From: Hydractinia symbiolongicarpus
Lineage: Eukaryota > Cnidaria > Hydrozoa > Anthoathecata > Hydractiniidae
Reading direction: 5' to 3'
Length of the DNA stretch: 64,000 nt
Assembly (NCBI RefSeq): GCF_029227915.1
Contig: NC_079881.1
Span: 32,401,501-32,465,500, forward strand
Shown here in pieces: positions 53,326 to 64,000 of this stretch (its first letter is position 1; each line of letters starts with the position of its first letter). Position numbers and translations under genes: made by a program. Under the pieces are notes generated by a model, which was not told the DNA's origin, ran no database searches, and worked only from the letters and a program-made list of their open reading frames with translations.

Positions 53326-56300
53326 CTTAAAAAAATATGACATTAGAGAAAAACTATAAAACTAAACTAAAAGATTCGTTTATATTTTATAAACAAGGTA
53401 TAAGCTTAAGTATATCCAGGACAAGGTTTGTTTACCAACTTTACCTCCCACAAAACGTTGTTAGTTGTTTTGTGCATACCTTATTGGCAAAAAAAAGTCG
53501 GCAAAAAGTGACTAAATTTTGGCTAGGTGACTATTATTTTTTGCCGACTAAAATTTTTGCCGAATTTTCTATTACCGACCAAACTTTTATTCCGATTTTT
53601 TTTCCGACTTAACCTCCTCTCGCACTTTTTTTTCCGACCAAACTTTTGCCGTTTTTTCTACCTTGTTGCTAATTTTTCATCAGTTTTATGCAATTATTCT
53701 TTATTAGTGACTTACTTAAAAAATTTAGTCGGCAAAAAGTGACTAAATTCAAAAATTTAGTCTGCAAGAAGTGACTAAATTTTGTCCAAGTGACTAATAT
53801 TTTTGCCGACTTTATATTTTTGCCGACTAATGTTTTTTCCGCCTTTTTTTACCGATAAGGTAATTGCTGTATTGTTTTATTATGTTTTGTTTTTAGATGT
53901 ACTAGTCGATGGCCCGTGGAGAAATCTTTTCTATACTGCATTACGCACGTCTCGCTACTCTCGGCACCATTTTGCATGACAGATAGACAGACAGACAGAC
54001 GTATACGGGTATTACAACATAGACTATTCGTTAACCCGTGGAAAAATCCACGGAGTCGCCCGTCCTTTATATATCGCATTTCGTATTTCCGTAATAGGAC
54101 GCGGTTTTCGCGGACACACAGACAGACGGAATGCGGCTATTATTAAAGAGACTAGACGTTAACCCGTGGAAAAATCTACAGGGTAGCCCGTCCTTTATAA
54201 ATTATTATAATTATTTCGTGTTTTCATAACAAACAGACGCACGAACAGACAGACGACGGCTATTATTATAGAGATAGAGTTATGGATATAGAAAAAGGAA
54301 GATGTTCCTTTCTCATGCTTTAACATTATAAGGGATTTAAAAGCACACGTTTTTTAATAAGAATAGTGTTTCGTTATACCATGGATATTTTTAATTTTTA
54401 CGCGAACATCACCCTGATATTTTTTCAACATAATGTTAGCGCAGATAAGATCGAAATATCTGGGAATGCCTACAGGTGTAAAATTCACCTCTATGTTACT
54501 GTTGTTTAAGCAGCCTAATTTAACTGACAGACAGACAGCTAGATTTTGTGGGGAACAAACATTTCAATGGTTATAAAACCTGACAACCTATGTTTTTAGC
54601 CAACTTGCTTCCTCTATATTCAAATTTCAAAACATAATATAAATATAACAACATGAGCCACAAATGTTTAAAGATCACATAGTCAAATCGCCTTGTCGAG
54701 ATCTTGCTTGATTCTAATAAATTCGAACTCTTGACCAGGGATGGGTACGTCATTCGATCTTAATAACGAATAGTTAAAACAAATTATTCTTACCTGAAAA
54801 ATGCTCAACATCTTCCTCATTTACATCTTCTTCATTTACATCTTCTTCATTTAAATCTTCGTCTACTGGTGATGGCAAATCTAAAGTTCAGTACAGTTGT
54901 TATGCATAAAACATCCATCAGAAAGGATAAATTTTAAAATAGTCTAACCCATAGCTTTTTAAAAGAACTTCGATGTGTTCACTACTTTGTTATGTAAGTT
55001 TTAAAACTAAACAAGTAATATCTACCGTTCAACGTAATTTCCTTTAAAGATCTTCCGACGAGTTCTTTTCCATTACCAGAATCGATTGCTAACAGCAATC
55101 GACTCACTTTGGAAAGTTCTATCGCAGAGTCGTGAAGGCGATAGTACTCCTTGTGTACGTTAACGGTGGCAATATACTTCCGCAACTTAGTGCTCTTCAC
55201 TAAATCCGGTTTCTCCAGACCTTCAACTCTCTTCACTACTTCATTGATACATTGATAACCTCGAAGAGGATTTAATGACTGCCTGGTTGGAGTTGGAAAC
55301 AGGTATTTGTTTCCTGCCGCTACTCCGACTTTTTCTCTTTTCTTGACCAATAGATCAATCGCAGCAACACAATCTGCCGTTAATAAAGTTGGCACTTGTC
55401 TGCCCCTCTTTCCTCTCACATGAACAATTTCTAATCTTAAATAGACAATAATACCTAGTTCTAGTAGGATAGTTTAGCCAAACATATTATGAAAGAACAA
55501 GGGGAAACAGAAAAAACAAGTTGAAACAAAAACATTAAAAAATTGTTTTTGTTCCTGCACGTAGTTCAAAATTTAAAAAGATGTTGTTGGTAAAATAGCA
55601 TTCAAATATCTATCCTTATTTTGGGTTTTTACGTGTAATAAAATTGTGAAAGTTGAAACCACCTCAAGATGACTAAGATAATAAAAATACCAACCTATCA
55701 ATTAATTTCTTTTCAATTGGAGACAGAGAATCGGCAATGTCATCATGCATGATTTTCTCTCTGTCATTTCTAGCAGCGTAGCGTTTTAACAATATGCTGG
55801 CGGGTTCATTTCCTCTGCGCTTATTAAAGACGGTCAGCCTTGTGATAACTATTTCAGCAAGTTGCCTCCAAACATCCACTGTGACATTTTTCTTTAAATC
55901 GGCGCAAAGACGCACAATTTCTTTTTCACAAAACACCTTCAACTTTAGTAAATCAGAGGTTAATGGCAGAACATCCGTTTTATTAAACTTATTTTCTGCC
56001 AGTGTCCAAAGTGACGCTGACGAAATCCTCACTGGCCACTCCGTCTGATACAATTTCAAAAAATTGATGGCGTTTTTGATGAGGACATCGTCATTCGTTC
56101 TTAGGCCGTAGCCGTGCAATAGGTTGCATACACTATCCAATGTGTATCCCAATTTTAACGGAAGACTGGGCGTCTCAAAGCATGGCGCCATTTCTCCATC
56201 AGCATTCTGGCTTTTGTACCCTGCAAGAAGCTTTGTGCATTCGCAGACATCGTCGAAATACTGAGGTTTGATAAAGGCAATCAAACCACCATCTACATTT

Positions 56301-59300
56301 TGCCTCAATTCTTGCAACTTTTGCAAAAGTCTGGCCAAAATTCGCATTCTTTGCGAAACCTCTCCTGTTGCTCTTCTTCCTTTGCCACTTATCAAAAAGG
56401 ATCCATAAGTGACGATGATGAAATCCTTTTTGACAAGCTCAGTTAACTCATCCTTCTTCATTTTCCTAATAACAAACTCCTCCAAATCTAGACTTGCACC
56501 AGGAATAGCCCTGTTGGGGTAGATCAGCAGTTCTGACTGTTTGATAATGTTTTCCTGCTCACAACTTTTCATGTCTTTAAAACTGCAGTTTCGACAGTGC
56601 CTTGACAATTGTGCTTGGTGTAGGAAAGCATAACAATATTTACAAGGCAAATATTCACTTGGTTGGGATTTTACTCCCTTGGGAGGACGTCGAGCCACTA
56701 TCATTTCACCACCCGTCTTCAGCACTTTTATATTGTGGTAAAAGTCCCCCTTTAAACGAAGCGCTTTGAGAAGATGTTTCCTCTCCTTCGATTTTAATGC
56801 TAAATCCTTCACCTTTTTTACCTCTTCTTCCACAATATGTGTTAACAGATGACGACTCAGTTTTGGCTGCATAAGACCACAATAAAGGCAAGCATGCCTG
56901 CTGTCATACAATCTTTCACCTCCGTTCGATTTTTGAGTTTCTTTGACATACACTATAATAGAGTTTAAAAACAAATACAAAATGTTAATATGCTGAGAAG
57001 TGGAAAAAATAGATTCCTTATTGGACAAGAAAATGACAACGAAGTGATGAAAGTAACGTTAAAACAATGAATTTTAAACCTTATTATTTCAATTTTCTTG
57101 TTCTCTATTATTTACATTGACTTGCTTTCCGTTTTATTTATGTTCTTGAATTACGTTTTATTTATGTTCTTGAATTACTGATTTTGTGCTGCAAAATAGC
57201 GTTGCTGCGGCCTTCATTATTTTCCAGTATAATTAAGTTAGCAAACAATCCTTTTTTTACTGATAAGGGAAGATGTCATTTGTTCATAGTGCTAAAATTG
57301 CGCGCACTTCACACATTAACTTTCTACTTTACATCCCTTTGGAGAAAAATGTCAAGTCCCGTAATTTCTCCTTCATGAAGAATATAATTGTGGGGAAGTA
57401 ACTAAACATACTATAATAATTTGCCTTTCCATAACTATTGAAAATTTAATATTAATTACCACGATCTATTGTCTCTTGTTCTTCTTCACTTTCATCTTCT
57501 TCGTCAGCTGAAAATGTAAACACGTCCGCACCTTTTTCAACATGTTTATTTTCCTTGTCAGAAATTTCGCTATCTTCTGACTCTGACACTTCAGTTTCAG
57601 AAAGCGTGTAATCAGAATCCTCAGGATCGTCAACACAATCGACTTGATCGACAACACCTGACACGTCTAAGTCCTGTATATGTAACAAAGAAAATAAGCC
57701 GTTAAAAACTTTCCACCTGGCTAGTTAACGATCGCTATTAAAAACAATAATTCTATTACTGCCGCTGGTAGAGATGGTACATTTTAGCGCACAGGGCAAT
57801 TTTTCTGAATATTAAAATGGTTATTGGAGATTTAGAGCAATATTAAAACAACTAGTCGTCAACCCGTGGAAAATCCACGGGGTCACCCGTCCTTTATATA
57901 TCGCATTTCGTGCTTCCGTAACAGACAGACGACGGTTATTATTATAGCGAAGATATATTTTTGGTGTAATTTTGCAGTTAGACATTCGTATTATTGAATT
58001 GATTGAGAAATGTAGAAAATAGCGTATTTTTATATATGTGACGACAAATCCAATCGTACGACGTTTTAGGTTTAAAACGTTCTTACAATTGTGCCAAATT
58101 TTTATCATCGAAGCATAAATAGTTCAGGTTATATGTCCAACGGACACTTTACGCCTACTCTCTTCCCCCCGATGCCATACTTAAAACCCTAAGTGTGATA
58201 GGGTTAAAATATTATTGATACAAACTGTATAAAGATATTCCATACCTCTACATCAGTGTTTATGATGGTAGGGAAATCTCCATGCAAGCCGGAATCGTTC
58301 ACAACGGACTTAAAAATATAAATAATTTATCCATTTTACTATTAAAGAAAAATCTTGACAAAGTGCAACGCCCTCACAAAATAGCACAAATACTTTTTTA
58401 GACAATGAAGTTTAAATAAAAATTTTCACATGATTTTTGCGTCAAATGTAATTTAGCAGAGTTACTACTGTAGAAAGCATGGTTTCTGCAAAAACGGGAT
58501 TACTACGGTGGATAGCGTTACCGCTTCGTCTTAATATCCTGAGCAGTTTGCACGATAATTTACGATAAATTAAAGTAAATGCAATTTTTTTATTACATAA
58601 AAATCCAATCACCTGTTCTAATGAACTGCAGTTTACTTCGTTTTCCTGCGACGCGGCTGCACTTTTTTCCGAATTTTCCGAGGACTAAGATTGAAATTAA
58701 CTATTAACAATACAATCTATTTCCATAAAGTAATAGAGAATAGATACTTAACATTTCCATTACAACAATGCGAACTCTAAGAATAGCAGGCTGAGATTTC
58801 AAGTTTAAAACAATAGATCTATTGTTTAAAGAGAAATAAGAATAATAATCAGCCTGCCCAGAATTTGGGACAGTCTGATAAAAAAGCATGTATATATGTT
58901 TTAAAAAGAATGTAAACGTCAATATGCAATTACCGCAACTGGTCTGCAAGCTTTAATTATTTCTTTAATAGTAGGCTTCTAAACAGATTGTGAGTTTTAG
59001 TGTGAGTTTTGTAAAAAGGGAAAATTATCATTATTGAAAAAATCACAAAACTTACTTTTATTGGCACAAAGTAATTTTCGACGTCATCTGATAGCATGCA
59101 TTCATCCTATAAGTCGAAACATATAATAAGATATTCTGTTCTATCTCTGGTTTATTGTTTAAAAAAACACCTACTGATTTTGCAGTCTCCTGATCGGTAA
59201 AATTGTTCGCCGATGACGTGATAGTATTTTCAATCTATAATTAATTGTAAATTTTTTATATTTAATCCCCCATATGATTGTCTGATAGAAGTTCACTTAA

Positions 59301-62300
59301 TGCTCTAGTAGGTTGATATCTTAAAAGTGTAAAAGAAAAGTACTTACAACTGCTTTAGTCACTTTTTCACCAAATTTTTTTAACAAAGGGGTCCTAGTAG
59401 TCTATAACAAAGTTGGAAATTCGATATAATAAATTTTCTGTACGACTGTTTGTGAAGTGTCCATACGGAAGCAAATTGCAATGGTAATACATAAATAAAT
59501 ATTTTGTTTTATAACTTAAAAATTATTTTTAAAAAAAGACTTACGACTGGTTGGGATTTTTTCTTACACGCTGGTGTGCTGGTACTTTCAATCTAAAATA
59601 AAGATGGAAATTTGATATAATAAGATTCCTTCACAAAATTTCAAAAAAGGCATCATAAATATTTTTTGCTACTCTTGTAAAAACGGATAATGTGGTATTG
59701 CTTTTTTTGTTTCGTAAATTGTGTAAAAGAAAAGTACTTGCAATTGCATTGATCTTGTTATCACCAAATTTGTTAGACAAAGGAGTGTTAGTACTGTCAA
59801 TCAGCAGCAAAAATGAAAATTTGGTATAATGAATTTCCTGTGCGACTGTTATTAAAGAATCGTAGTACATCTTTCAGATGTGTGAGTAAATATTTTATTC
59901 TACATTTTGCAAATTTGGTAAAAAAAGTACACACCGCTGGTTTAGGCTCTTTACGCTCACAATTTTTCAACAAAGAAGTGTTGGAGCGTTCAATCTATAA
60001 CAAGCATTTAGATGTCATTATTAGGCTTCATGTAAGACTTTTGTTAGGGATTCGTAGCAGTATTTTCAGTCCCTTTAAAAAGAAACATTTACCACTTCTT
60101 TAGTCTTTTCATTGACCATTGAAGGCGTGGTAGCAGGTTGAATCTGTAACAAAAATCCAATTCTGATGTTATACATTTTCTTAACAAGTACTAGTCCACC
60201 CTCAATGGAATTCAAAATAAGGCATAGTAGCGCTTGTCTTGTAAAGTATTCAGGAAAGAACTTACTACTTCATTGGAACCTTTTTTTGGAGAAAGACTGC
60301 TGGTATTTTCGATCTATAAGAATGGCGTAATTTAATATATTACTTTTTCATTTTTTCATCTTTCTTAACTTCACTAATGGCCATGGGGCGCAAAATAGCA
60401 AAATTTAAAAAGGAAGGTATACTTTCGTATATTTTTCTTTAAGCTACAGTATTCTCTCCAATTAACGGACACTCTAAAAGGCGGACACCTCTGATTAGCG
60501 GAAACTTTGTCCATGCACCGGCCGTTTTCTGGTCAAAGTCTCATAAGAAACTTTCTAATTAGCGGACACTCTGATTAGCGGACAATTTGCACGAAATGGA
60601 AACTATAGGTTTTTTTTTCTCTCCAATTAGCGGACAGTCCAAAAAATTAGGGAGCAGCATACAAAAATAATAAAAAATTAAATAATTTTAAAATATTTAT
60701 TTTAAACACTTTGAAACTTTACAAGAAATTTCGGCTTTTACATTTTTTTCGCAAACCAGTCAATCAACTTTTGTTGTCCATAAAACTTATATATAACTGG
60801 TATCTCAAGACAGACTTGAAATTATTCATGTCAGGAACTTTAAACAACAATCTATTAAAAAAATTTTCTCCAAGCAAAGTTGTTTTAAAAAATCTTTTCG
60901 TTAATTTAGTTGATATTATGATGTTGGTATTTGTTTTGTTTTTTTAAAACAAAAGTTATATTACGCGTTCAATTTAGTTGTTTTCTTCTTTTTTCGTGTC
61001 TAAGTCCAGCACGGTGTACCGGCTAATTTTTTAAGTTACACATTTTGGTATACAAAATCGAATTTTCTTTAAATTTTGAGCTTACATTGCAAAACTTTCC
61101 AAAAGACGGACACCTTAGCGGACACTTTGTTCATGCACCAACGGTGTCCGCTAATTAAAGAGAATACTGTAGTTCTTAAAATATTATTGACGTCAATTTT
61201 GTATCTCATAATGAGCAAGTAAAACTAATTTGTTTGAATTTGCGCATTCATTTAGGAGAAAAAATATTCCCCTTGGAAATGAAAATTTTAGCCTGAATTA
61301 TTATAGAAGACAGAAAGAAAGAAAGAAAATACTCACAATATATCTTAAATCACTGTTAAATGTTTTGGCTGATGACCTCTTTGCCGGCTGTTCAAACCAA
61401 CACAATTCTATTAGTCCATGTACCTAAGGAAGAGAAATCCTGTAGCATTTTTTTGCATTAAACTTCAAATAACTTTTAATTTAGATTATGGAAGAGTTCA
61501 TCCATAAACAAGTAGGAAATCACGCACCGGAAAGCACACATCTCCACATTTGGCGACACAAAATAAAATGCACATTTTATGCAAATCTACAACCTTTTTC
61601 CCAGGAATATCTGCTTCTTAAAAGCGCTGCGAACGTGCTTGACTAACTTAGTTACCTTTTTAAACAATTCGCTTTTGAATGCTGGAATTGATGCACGCCA
61701 ATGATTTTTCAAACCTATCATGTGTTGAAAAGGAGTTATATGCATGGGTAAAACACTACTTGGAAACATAATTTGGTATGCCATGATAGAAAACGAGAAC
61801 ATATCGGTTTGTGTTGTAAAACTGTCAATAGTAATGTTGACCTCAGAGTGTGACCACACTCTGAGGTCAACATTTCAGGTGCCATGTAAAAGACTGAGTA
61901 AGCTTCAGCTTTACCAGCACCATACGATGACATCATTAACGATGTTTGTTGTTGCAGAATTGACTGTACACTATAATCTGCAATTTTGAATGTGATGTTC
62001 TCAACCTCTCCACAAATTAAAATATTACTTGGTTTGACATCACCAGCAACGATTGACTTGTCATGCAAATAATTTAAACCATCACTGACATCTAGCAGTG
62101 CTTTCAGCCTCCACTCCAACGAAATATCATCCTCCAATATTTGAAGGAGGCCATGCAGTGATCGAACAGTGACCTCCTCAAACATGTCGTAAATCTTCTT
62201 TCCACAAAGCTCCAACGCAAAACCTTTTGTTTCCCCAACTAATGCGCCAAAACATTTAACAATGTTTTTGTGCTCAACAGAACAAAGAGCTTTCGCTTGA

Positions 62301-63864
62301 GCAATCAATTTCTTGTTGCTTATTGCTGCTGCTTCATTGAGTTTTATTACTCGCAAGGCCACGGGCCTTTTCTGAAGAGATGCTTCATGAACACGAGCTA
62401 ACCTTCCTGCACCAATCGATGAACCAATAACAAAATCCGACAATGTATACATGTTAAAGTCATACTGAAAAAAAGTAATTAAATCAACACAATGCAAGAG
62501 AAAGTTTATTTTTTTCCAATTAAAGCATGTGAGCAAACAAACTATAAGGTATTATTATAAGTAAAGTAAAAAAACAGCTTTAGAAAGGGACTTTTTTTAG
62601 CATTAGGCAACTTGTAATCTATTTGTGATAGGTTAGAATGACATAAATTACTCAGTAAACAATTATTGCAGAAAATTTGGTGTTTACGAAATGTCTCACT
62701 GAAACTTGGATAACCACCTAAAACTTACGTCGGTTAATGTCGATTTTGTTTCGGCAGCAATTTTTTCTTTCTAAAAATAGATATGAAGTGCAATTTATAT
62801 TCTTTAAATGTACGTAAGAGTACTTATGTAAAAGTAAATTGGTTCAAAAGAGTCCAGGTTTTTCGAAAAACACAAAGTTTCTGTATTTACCTGATTTGTT
62901 GTAACAACTAACTCTCTGCTGGAATCACATTGAAAATCTAAAAAAATTCATTACATGGCATTAACAAAAACTCAGGTCTCTTACAGTTTACGGAATTTAA
63001 AACGAAAAGAAAGTTTACGGAATATTTCCACAAACGTTTTGTTTGCAGCAGCATTACATTTGTGTAACAACGTGGACAATACAAAGATTAAATATATATA
63101 AGCTATTTCCATATAGATTAACTCTATCCAGACCCTATCTAAGGACTCAAGGCTGCCCAACCACTCCTTTATACCTTCTAATAGAAAGATCTATAAACAA
63201 AAAACTTTGAAGATCGTTTGAAAACAAAGGCGTATTATTACGTTAAATTGAAACTTTTTATTTTTTGGTTAATTTGTTTTAAATCGATAAGTGTCAACAC
63301 TTGTGACCTATGCCGTGCATCATTTTTTTATTAAAAGGTAACATACCGACACATCCAGCTAAATCAGTTTTATTCTAAAAAAGAGAAAAATGAACGAGTA
63401 TATAGTATTACTACCAAATATTATTCCAAGAGATAAAAGTGTCGGATTTTATGGAAAAAGAAGATAATGGTGAGTGCCTATGACAGCAAAAAGCTAGTAT
63501 TCTATAACGTTTTTTGGTCTTTGATTGAGATTGCGTGAGAGCGGCGTTAACCTAAAATTACATTTTAAGTTAAGTATATGTCGCCAGTTGATTTGGTTAA
63601 ACTGATGGCCAAAAGTCAACCGCGGATAATAATCCAAAAATCGTGTTTTCGGCATTTATGACATTTTGAGGAAAGAATTAACACATTCAGATTTTGTTGC
63701 AACATAAATAAGGTATACACACAGACCCTTATCAAAAAAATTATTTAGGTTGTCGTCTAATCTGGTCACACAGCTTTCAAAGAAATGCGTTGCTATAAAA
63801 AATTAAGACTTCAAATAAAGGTTATATTACATACCGTAAACATATCTTTTAAATTCTTCATGAC
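53045..63864 (-). CDS. Chimeric multi-exon gene: kinase-like, microexon linker, recombinase-like, SANT-like
   Basis: Twenty-two exons with AG/GT borders and matching phases (minus strand): 63864-63835, 63374-63347, 62937-62891, 62770-62729, 62464-61528 (kinase), 61423-61337, 60313-60266, 60143-60093, 59994-59935, 59801-59742, 59592-59545, 59401-59348, 59233-59174, 59106-59056, 58978-58934, 58684-58613, 58308-58246, 57673-57460, 56952-55695, 55435-55026, 54880-54794, 53325-53045. The first listed exon contains an ATG, but upstream exons may lie beyond 64000. The domains suggest a regulator formed by fusing a kinase to a transposon-derived DNA-binding protein. The kinase exon carries two frame lesions. 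That all are one gene is inferred from phase and order; no transcript is available. Confidence 0.65.
53495..53850. repeat. Repeat with GTCGGCAAAAA words
   Basis: GTCGGCAAAAAGTGACTAAATTTT and its near-complement TTTTTGCCGACTAAA alternate at least four times, forming imperfect inverted repeats. It lies inside the intron before the terminal exon. Confidence 0.55.
53902..54274 (-). mobile_element. Three head-to-tail Helitron-like units
   Basis: Minus-strand units: about 54020-53902, 54151-54024 and 54274-54152. Each 3' end has a CCCGTGGAnAAATCnAC(G)G hairpin; the outer ends show CTAG (53902-53905 and 54152-54155) and a TCTCTATAATAATA start (54274). Units two and three abut without spacer. Confidence 0.7.
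54794..54880 (-). CDS. Acidic 87-nt exon with NEEDV repeats
   Basis: The exon encodes SPVDEDLNEEDVNEEDVNEE and ends before GTAAGA; phase 1 at both ends. The 15-nt unit (NEEDV) is repeated three times. Confidence 0.55.
55026..55435 (-). CDS. Tyrosine-recombinase-like exon, C-terminal catalytic region
   Basis: Encodes VRGKRGRQVPTLLT, STKLRKYIATV (with the catalytic-type Arg), then NVHKEYYRL (with the putative Tyr) and LSKVSRLLLAIDSG. In the family as I remember it about 25 residues with a GH motif stand between YIATV and the HKEYYRL block; here they are absent, so the helix that holds part of the active site is deleted. It splices from the 56952-55695 exon (phase 2). Confidence 0.65.
55695..56952 (-). 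CDS. Large exon: zinc fingers and recombinase-like N-terminal domain
   Basis: About 419 codons. Two C2H2-like fingers: CLYCGLMQPKLSRHLLTH near the start and CKYCYAFLHQAQLSRHCRNC about 100 residues on. Then a long helical region (SQRMRILARLLQKLQEL, KLGYTLDSVCNLLHGYG) that resembles the core-binding half of the recombinase-like family and ends NRRRGNEPASILLKRY-like. No stop inside. Its acceptor is ATAG at 56953-56956 and its donor GTTGGT at 55694. Confidence 0.7.
57460..57673 (-). CDS. Acidic linker exon
   Basis: A 214-nt exon that starts at GACTTAGACGTG after CAG and ends in phase 1. The peptide is Asp/Glu/Ser-rich (SESEDSEISDKENKH, DEEDESEEEQE), probably disordered and perhaps a casein-kinase-2 target. 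Confidence 0.6.
57852..57953 (-). mobile_element. Short Helitron-like unit in an intron
   Basis: CTAG end at 57852-57855 next to hairpin CCCGTGGAAAATCCACGGG, and TCTTCGCTATAATAA start at 57953; flanked A (5') and T (3') on the minus strand. Confidence 0.65.
58246..60313 (-). CDS. Array of eleven phase-0 microexons
   Basis: Exons of 48, 51, 60, 60, 48, 54, 60, 51, 45, 72 and 63 nt, all multiples of three, all phase 0. Seven start with IEN/IES/IDS/IQP/TTR-type words and share the pattern I-E-(N/S)-T-x-T-P-L-x-x-K-(F/K)-x..., for example IESTSTPACKKKSQPV and IENTSSLSPKKGSNEV. Their spacing (158-197 bp) and shared intron words such as GAAATTTGnTATAATnA show that exon plus intron was duplicated as a unit. 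The fourth (59801-59742) has a GC donor (GCAAGT) and no AG at its acceptor, so may be skipped. Any exon can be skipped without a frame change, suggesting a variable-length, Ser/Thr/Lys-rich linker between kinase and DNA-binding halves. Confidence 0.7.
60447..61169. mobile_element. Tigger/pogo-like non-autonomous element in an intron
   Basis: TA target duplications (60445-60446 and 61170-61171) flank CAGTATTCTCTCCAATTA at the left and the complement of CAGTATTCTCTTTAATTA at the right; GCGGACAC words repeat near both ends. No transposase inside. Confidence 0.8.
61337..61423 (-). CDS. Kinase C-lobe final exon
   Basis: An 87-nt phase-0 exon encoding VHGLIELCWFEQPAKRSSA, the alpha-H region of a kinase (CW..P..R pattern, conserved Arg of subdomain XI). 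Acceptor CTTAG and donor GTGAGT. Confidence 0.7.
61528..62464 (-). pseudogene. Kinase-like domain exon (probable pseudokinase) with two frame lesions
   Basis: N-lobe: IGAGRLARV (Gly loop), VALRVIKL where VAIK would have Lys (Arg here), and a weak alpha-C. Catalytic loop: VAGDVKPSNIL (His changed to Ala, non-RD), DYS for DFG, MAPEML for APE, then TQTDMFSFSIMAYQ (alpha-F) in another frame. The frame is lost at a perfect 19-bp inverted repeat (61834-61873), which looks like a 17-bp templated insertion, and shifts again by one base near 61630-61650 before LHKMCILF and the donor GTGCGT at 61527. So this allele may be dead, or the assembly has errors. TKL-like by sequence feel. Confidence 0.65.
62729..63864 (-). 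CDS. Short 5' exons of the chimeric gene
   Basis: Four exons: 63864-63835 (30 nt, contains ATGAAGAAT), 63374-63347 (28 nt), 62937-62891 (47 nt) and 62770-62729 (42 nt). Phases agree (0, 1, 0, 0) and lead into the kinase exon. The encoded segment is short and polar. The true start could be the ATG in the first or an exon beyond 64000. Confidence 0.5.
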
Positions 63865-63905
63865 CTAGAATGATGGATAAGAGATTGTTTGACATAAAGA
63901 AGTTG

Positions 63906-63974
63906 AAGTGTTGCTCATGGGTAATTTTCGGAATTGTATATGGCAATTTCGAAAATTAACCATGAGCAACACTT
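63906..63974. repeat. 69-bp palindromic hairpin element
   Basis: Arms of 31 bases (63906-63936 and 63944-63974) with two mismatches around a 7-base loop, starting AAGTGTTGCTCATGG. Likely a short foldback MITE. Confidence 0.7.
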
Positions 63975-64000
63975 ATTTTATTAAAAGAATTCTGGTTGAG

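Overview
The window is eukaryotic nuclear DNA: AT-rich, with spliced host-type genes, a tRNA-derived SINE, Helitron-like repeats, LTR and non-LTR retroelements and an integrated DNA-virus-like gene block. The mix (a Polinton/adintovirus-like capsid cassette, an rve-transposase element carrying an alpha-kinase, USP-bearing retroelement, Ty3/gypsy and piggyBac) looks most like a cnidarian; this is inference, not proof.

Region 1-8400 is a compact viral cassette: packaging ATPase, major capsid protein (broken by a frameshift), penton-like protein, a 389-aa and a 426-aa structural-looking protein, and seven small membrane or coiled-coil proteins. Two divergent 38-40 bp promoters have the same layout, and two gene ends carry covarying 10-bp hairpins. 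DNA polymerase B, integrase and protease are not in the window and may lie left of base 1.

Region 8400-23240 holds simple repeats, a dead LINE, a DNA transposon (13261-16154; 22-bp TIRs, 6-bp TSD CACGAG) that carries an intronless alpha-kinase and the 3' exons of an rve-type transposase, then a Ty3/gypsy element (17014-22328) with matching 160-bp LTRs but four in-frame stops, and a SINE.

Region 23400-33580 is a nest: a non-LTR retroelement (RT, restriction-like endonuclease, C-terminal USP-type deubiquitinase) split by an apparently intact piggyBac (24590-27493, TTAA TSD) and by an internally deleted gypsy element (28823-31395, TSD ACAGT). Tandem repeats and a structured RNA candidate follow in its 3' tail.

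Region 33600-53000 is mostly repeat relics: a P2X7-like C-terminal exon, SINE and Helitron ends, RecQ-like and DIRS-like fragments, a small gene with 21-27 nt microexons (44617-45215), minisatellites and a MITE.

Region 53045-63864 (minus strand) reads as one 22-exon gene: short 5' exons, a degenerate protein kinase domain, eleven 45-72 nt phase-0 microexons (the first seven clearly tandem-duplicated), an acidic exon, a zinc-finger plus tyrosine-recombinase-like region and a SANT/Myb-like tail. All intron phases agree, except that the kinase exon has a 17-bp palindrome-forming insertion and a 1-nt shift. This gene and the kinase-carrying transposon are the most interesting items.
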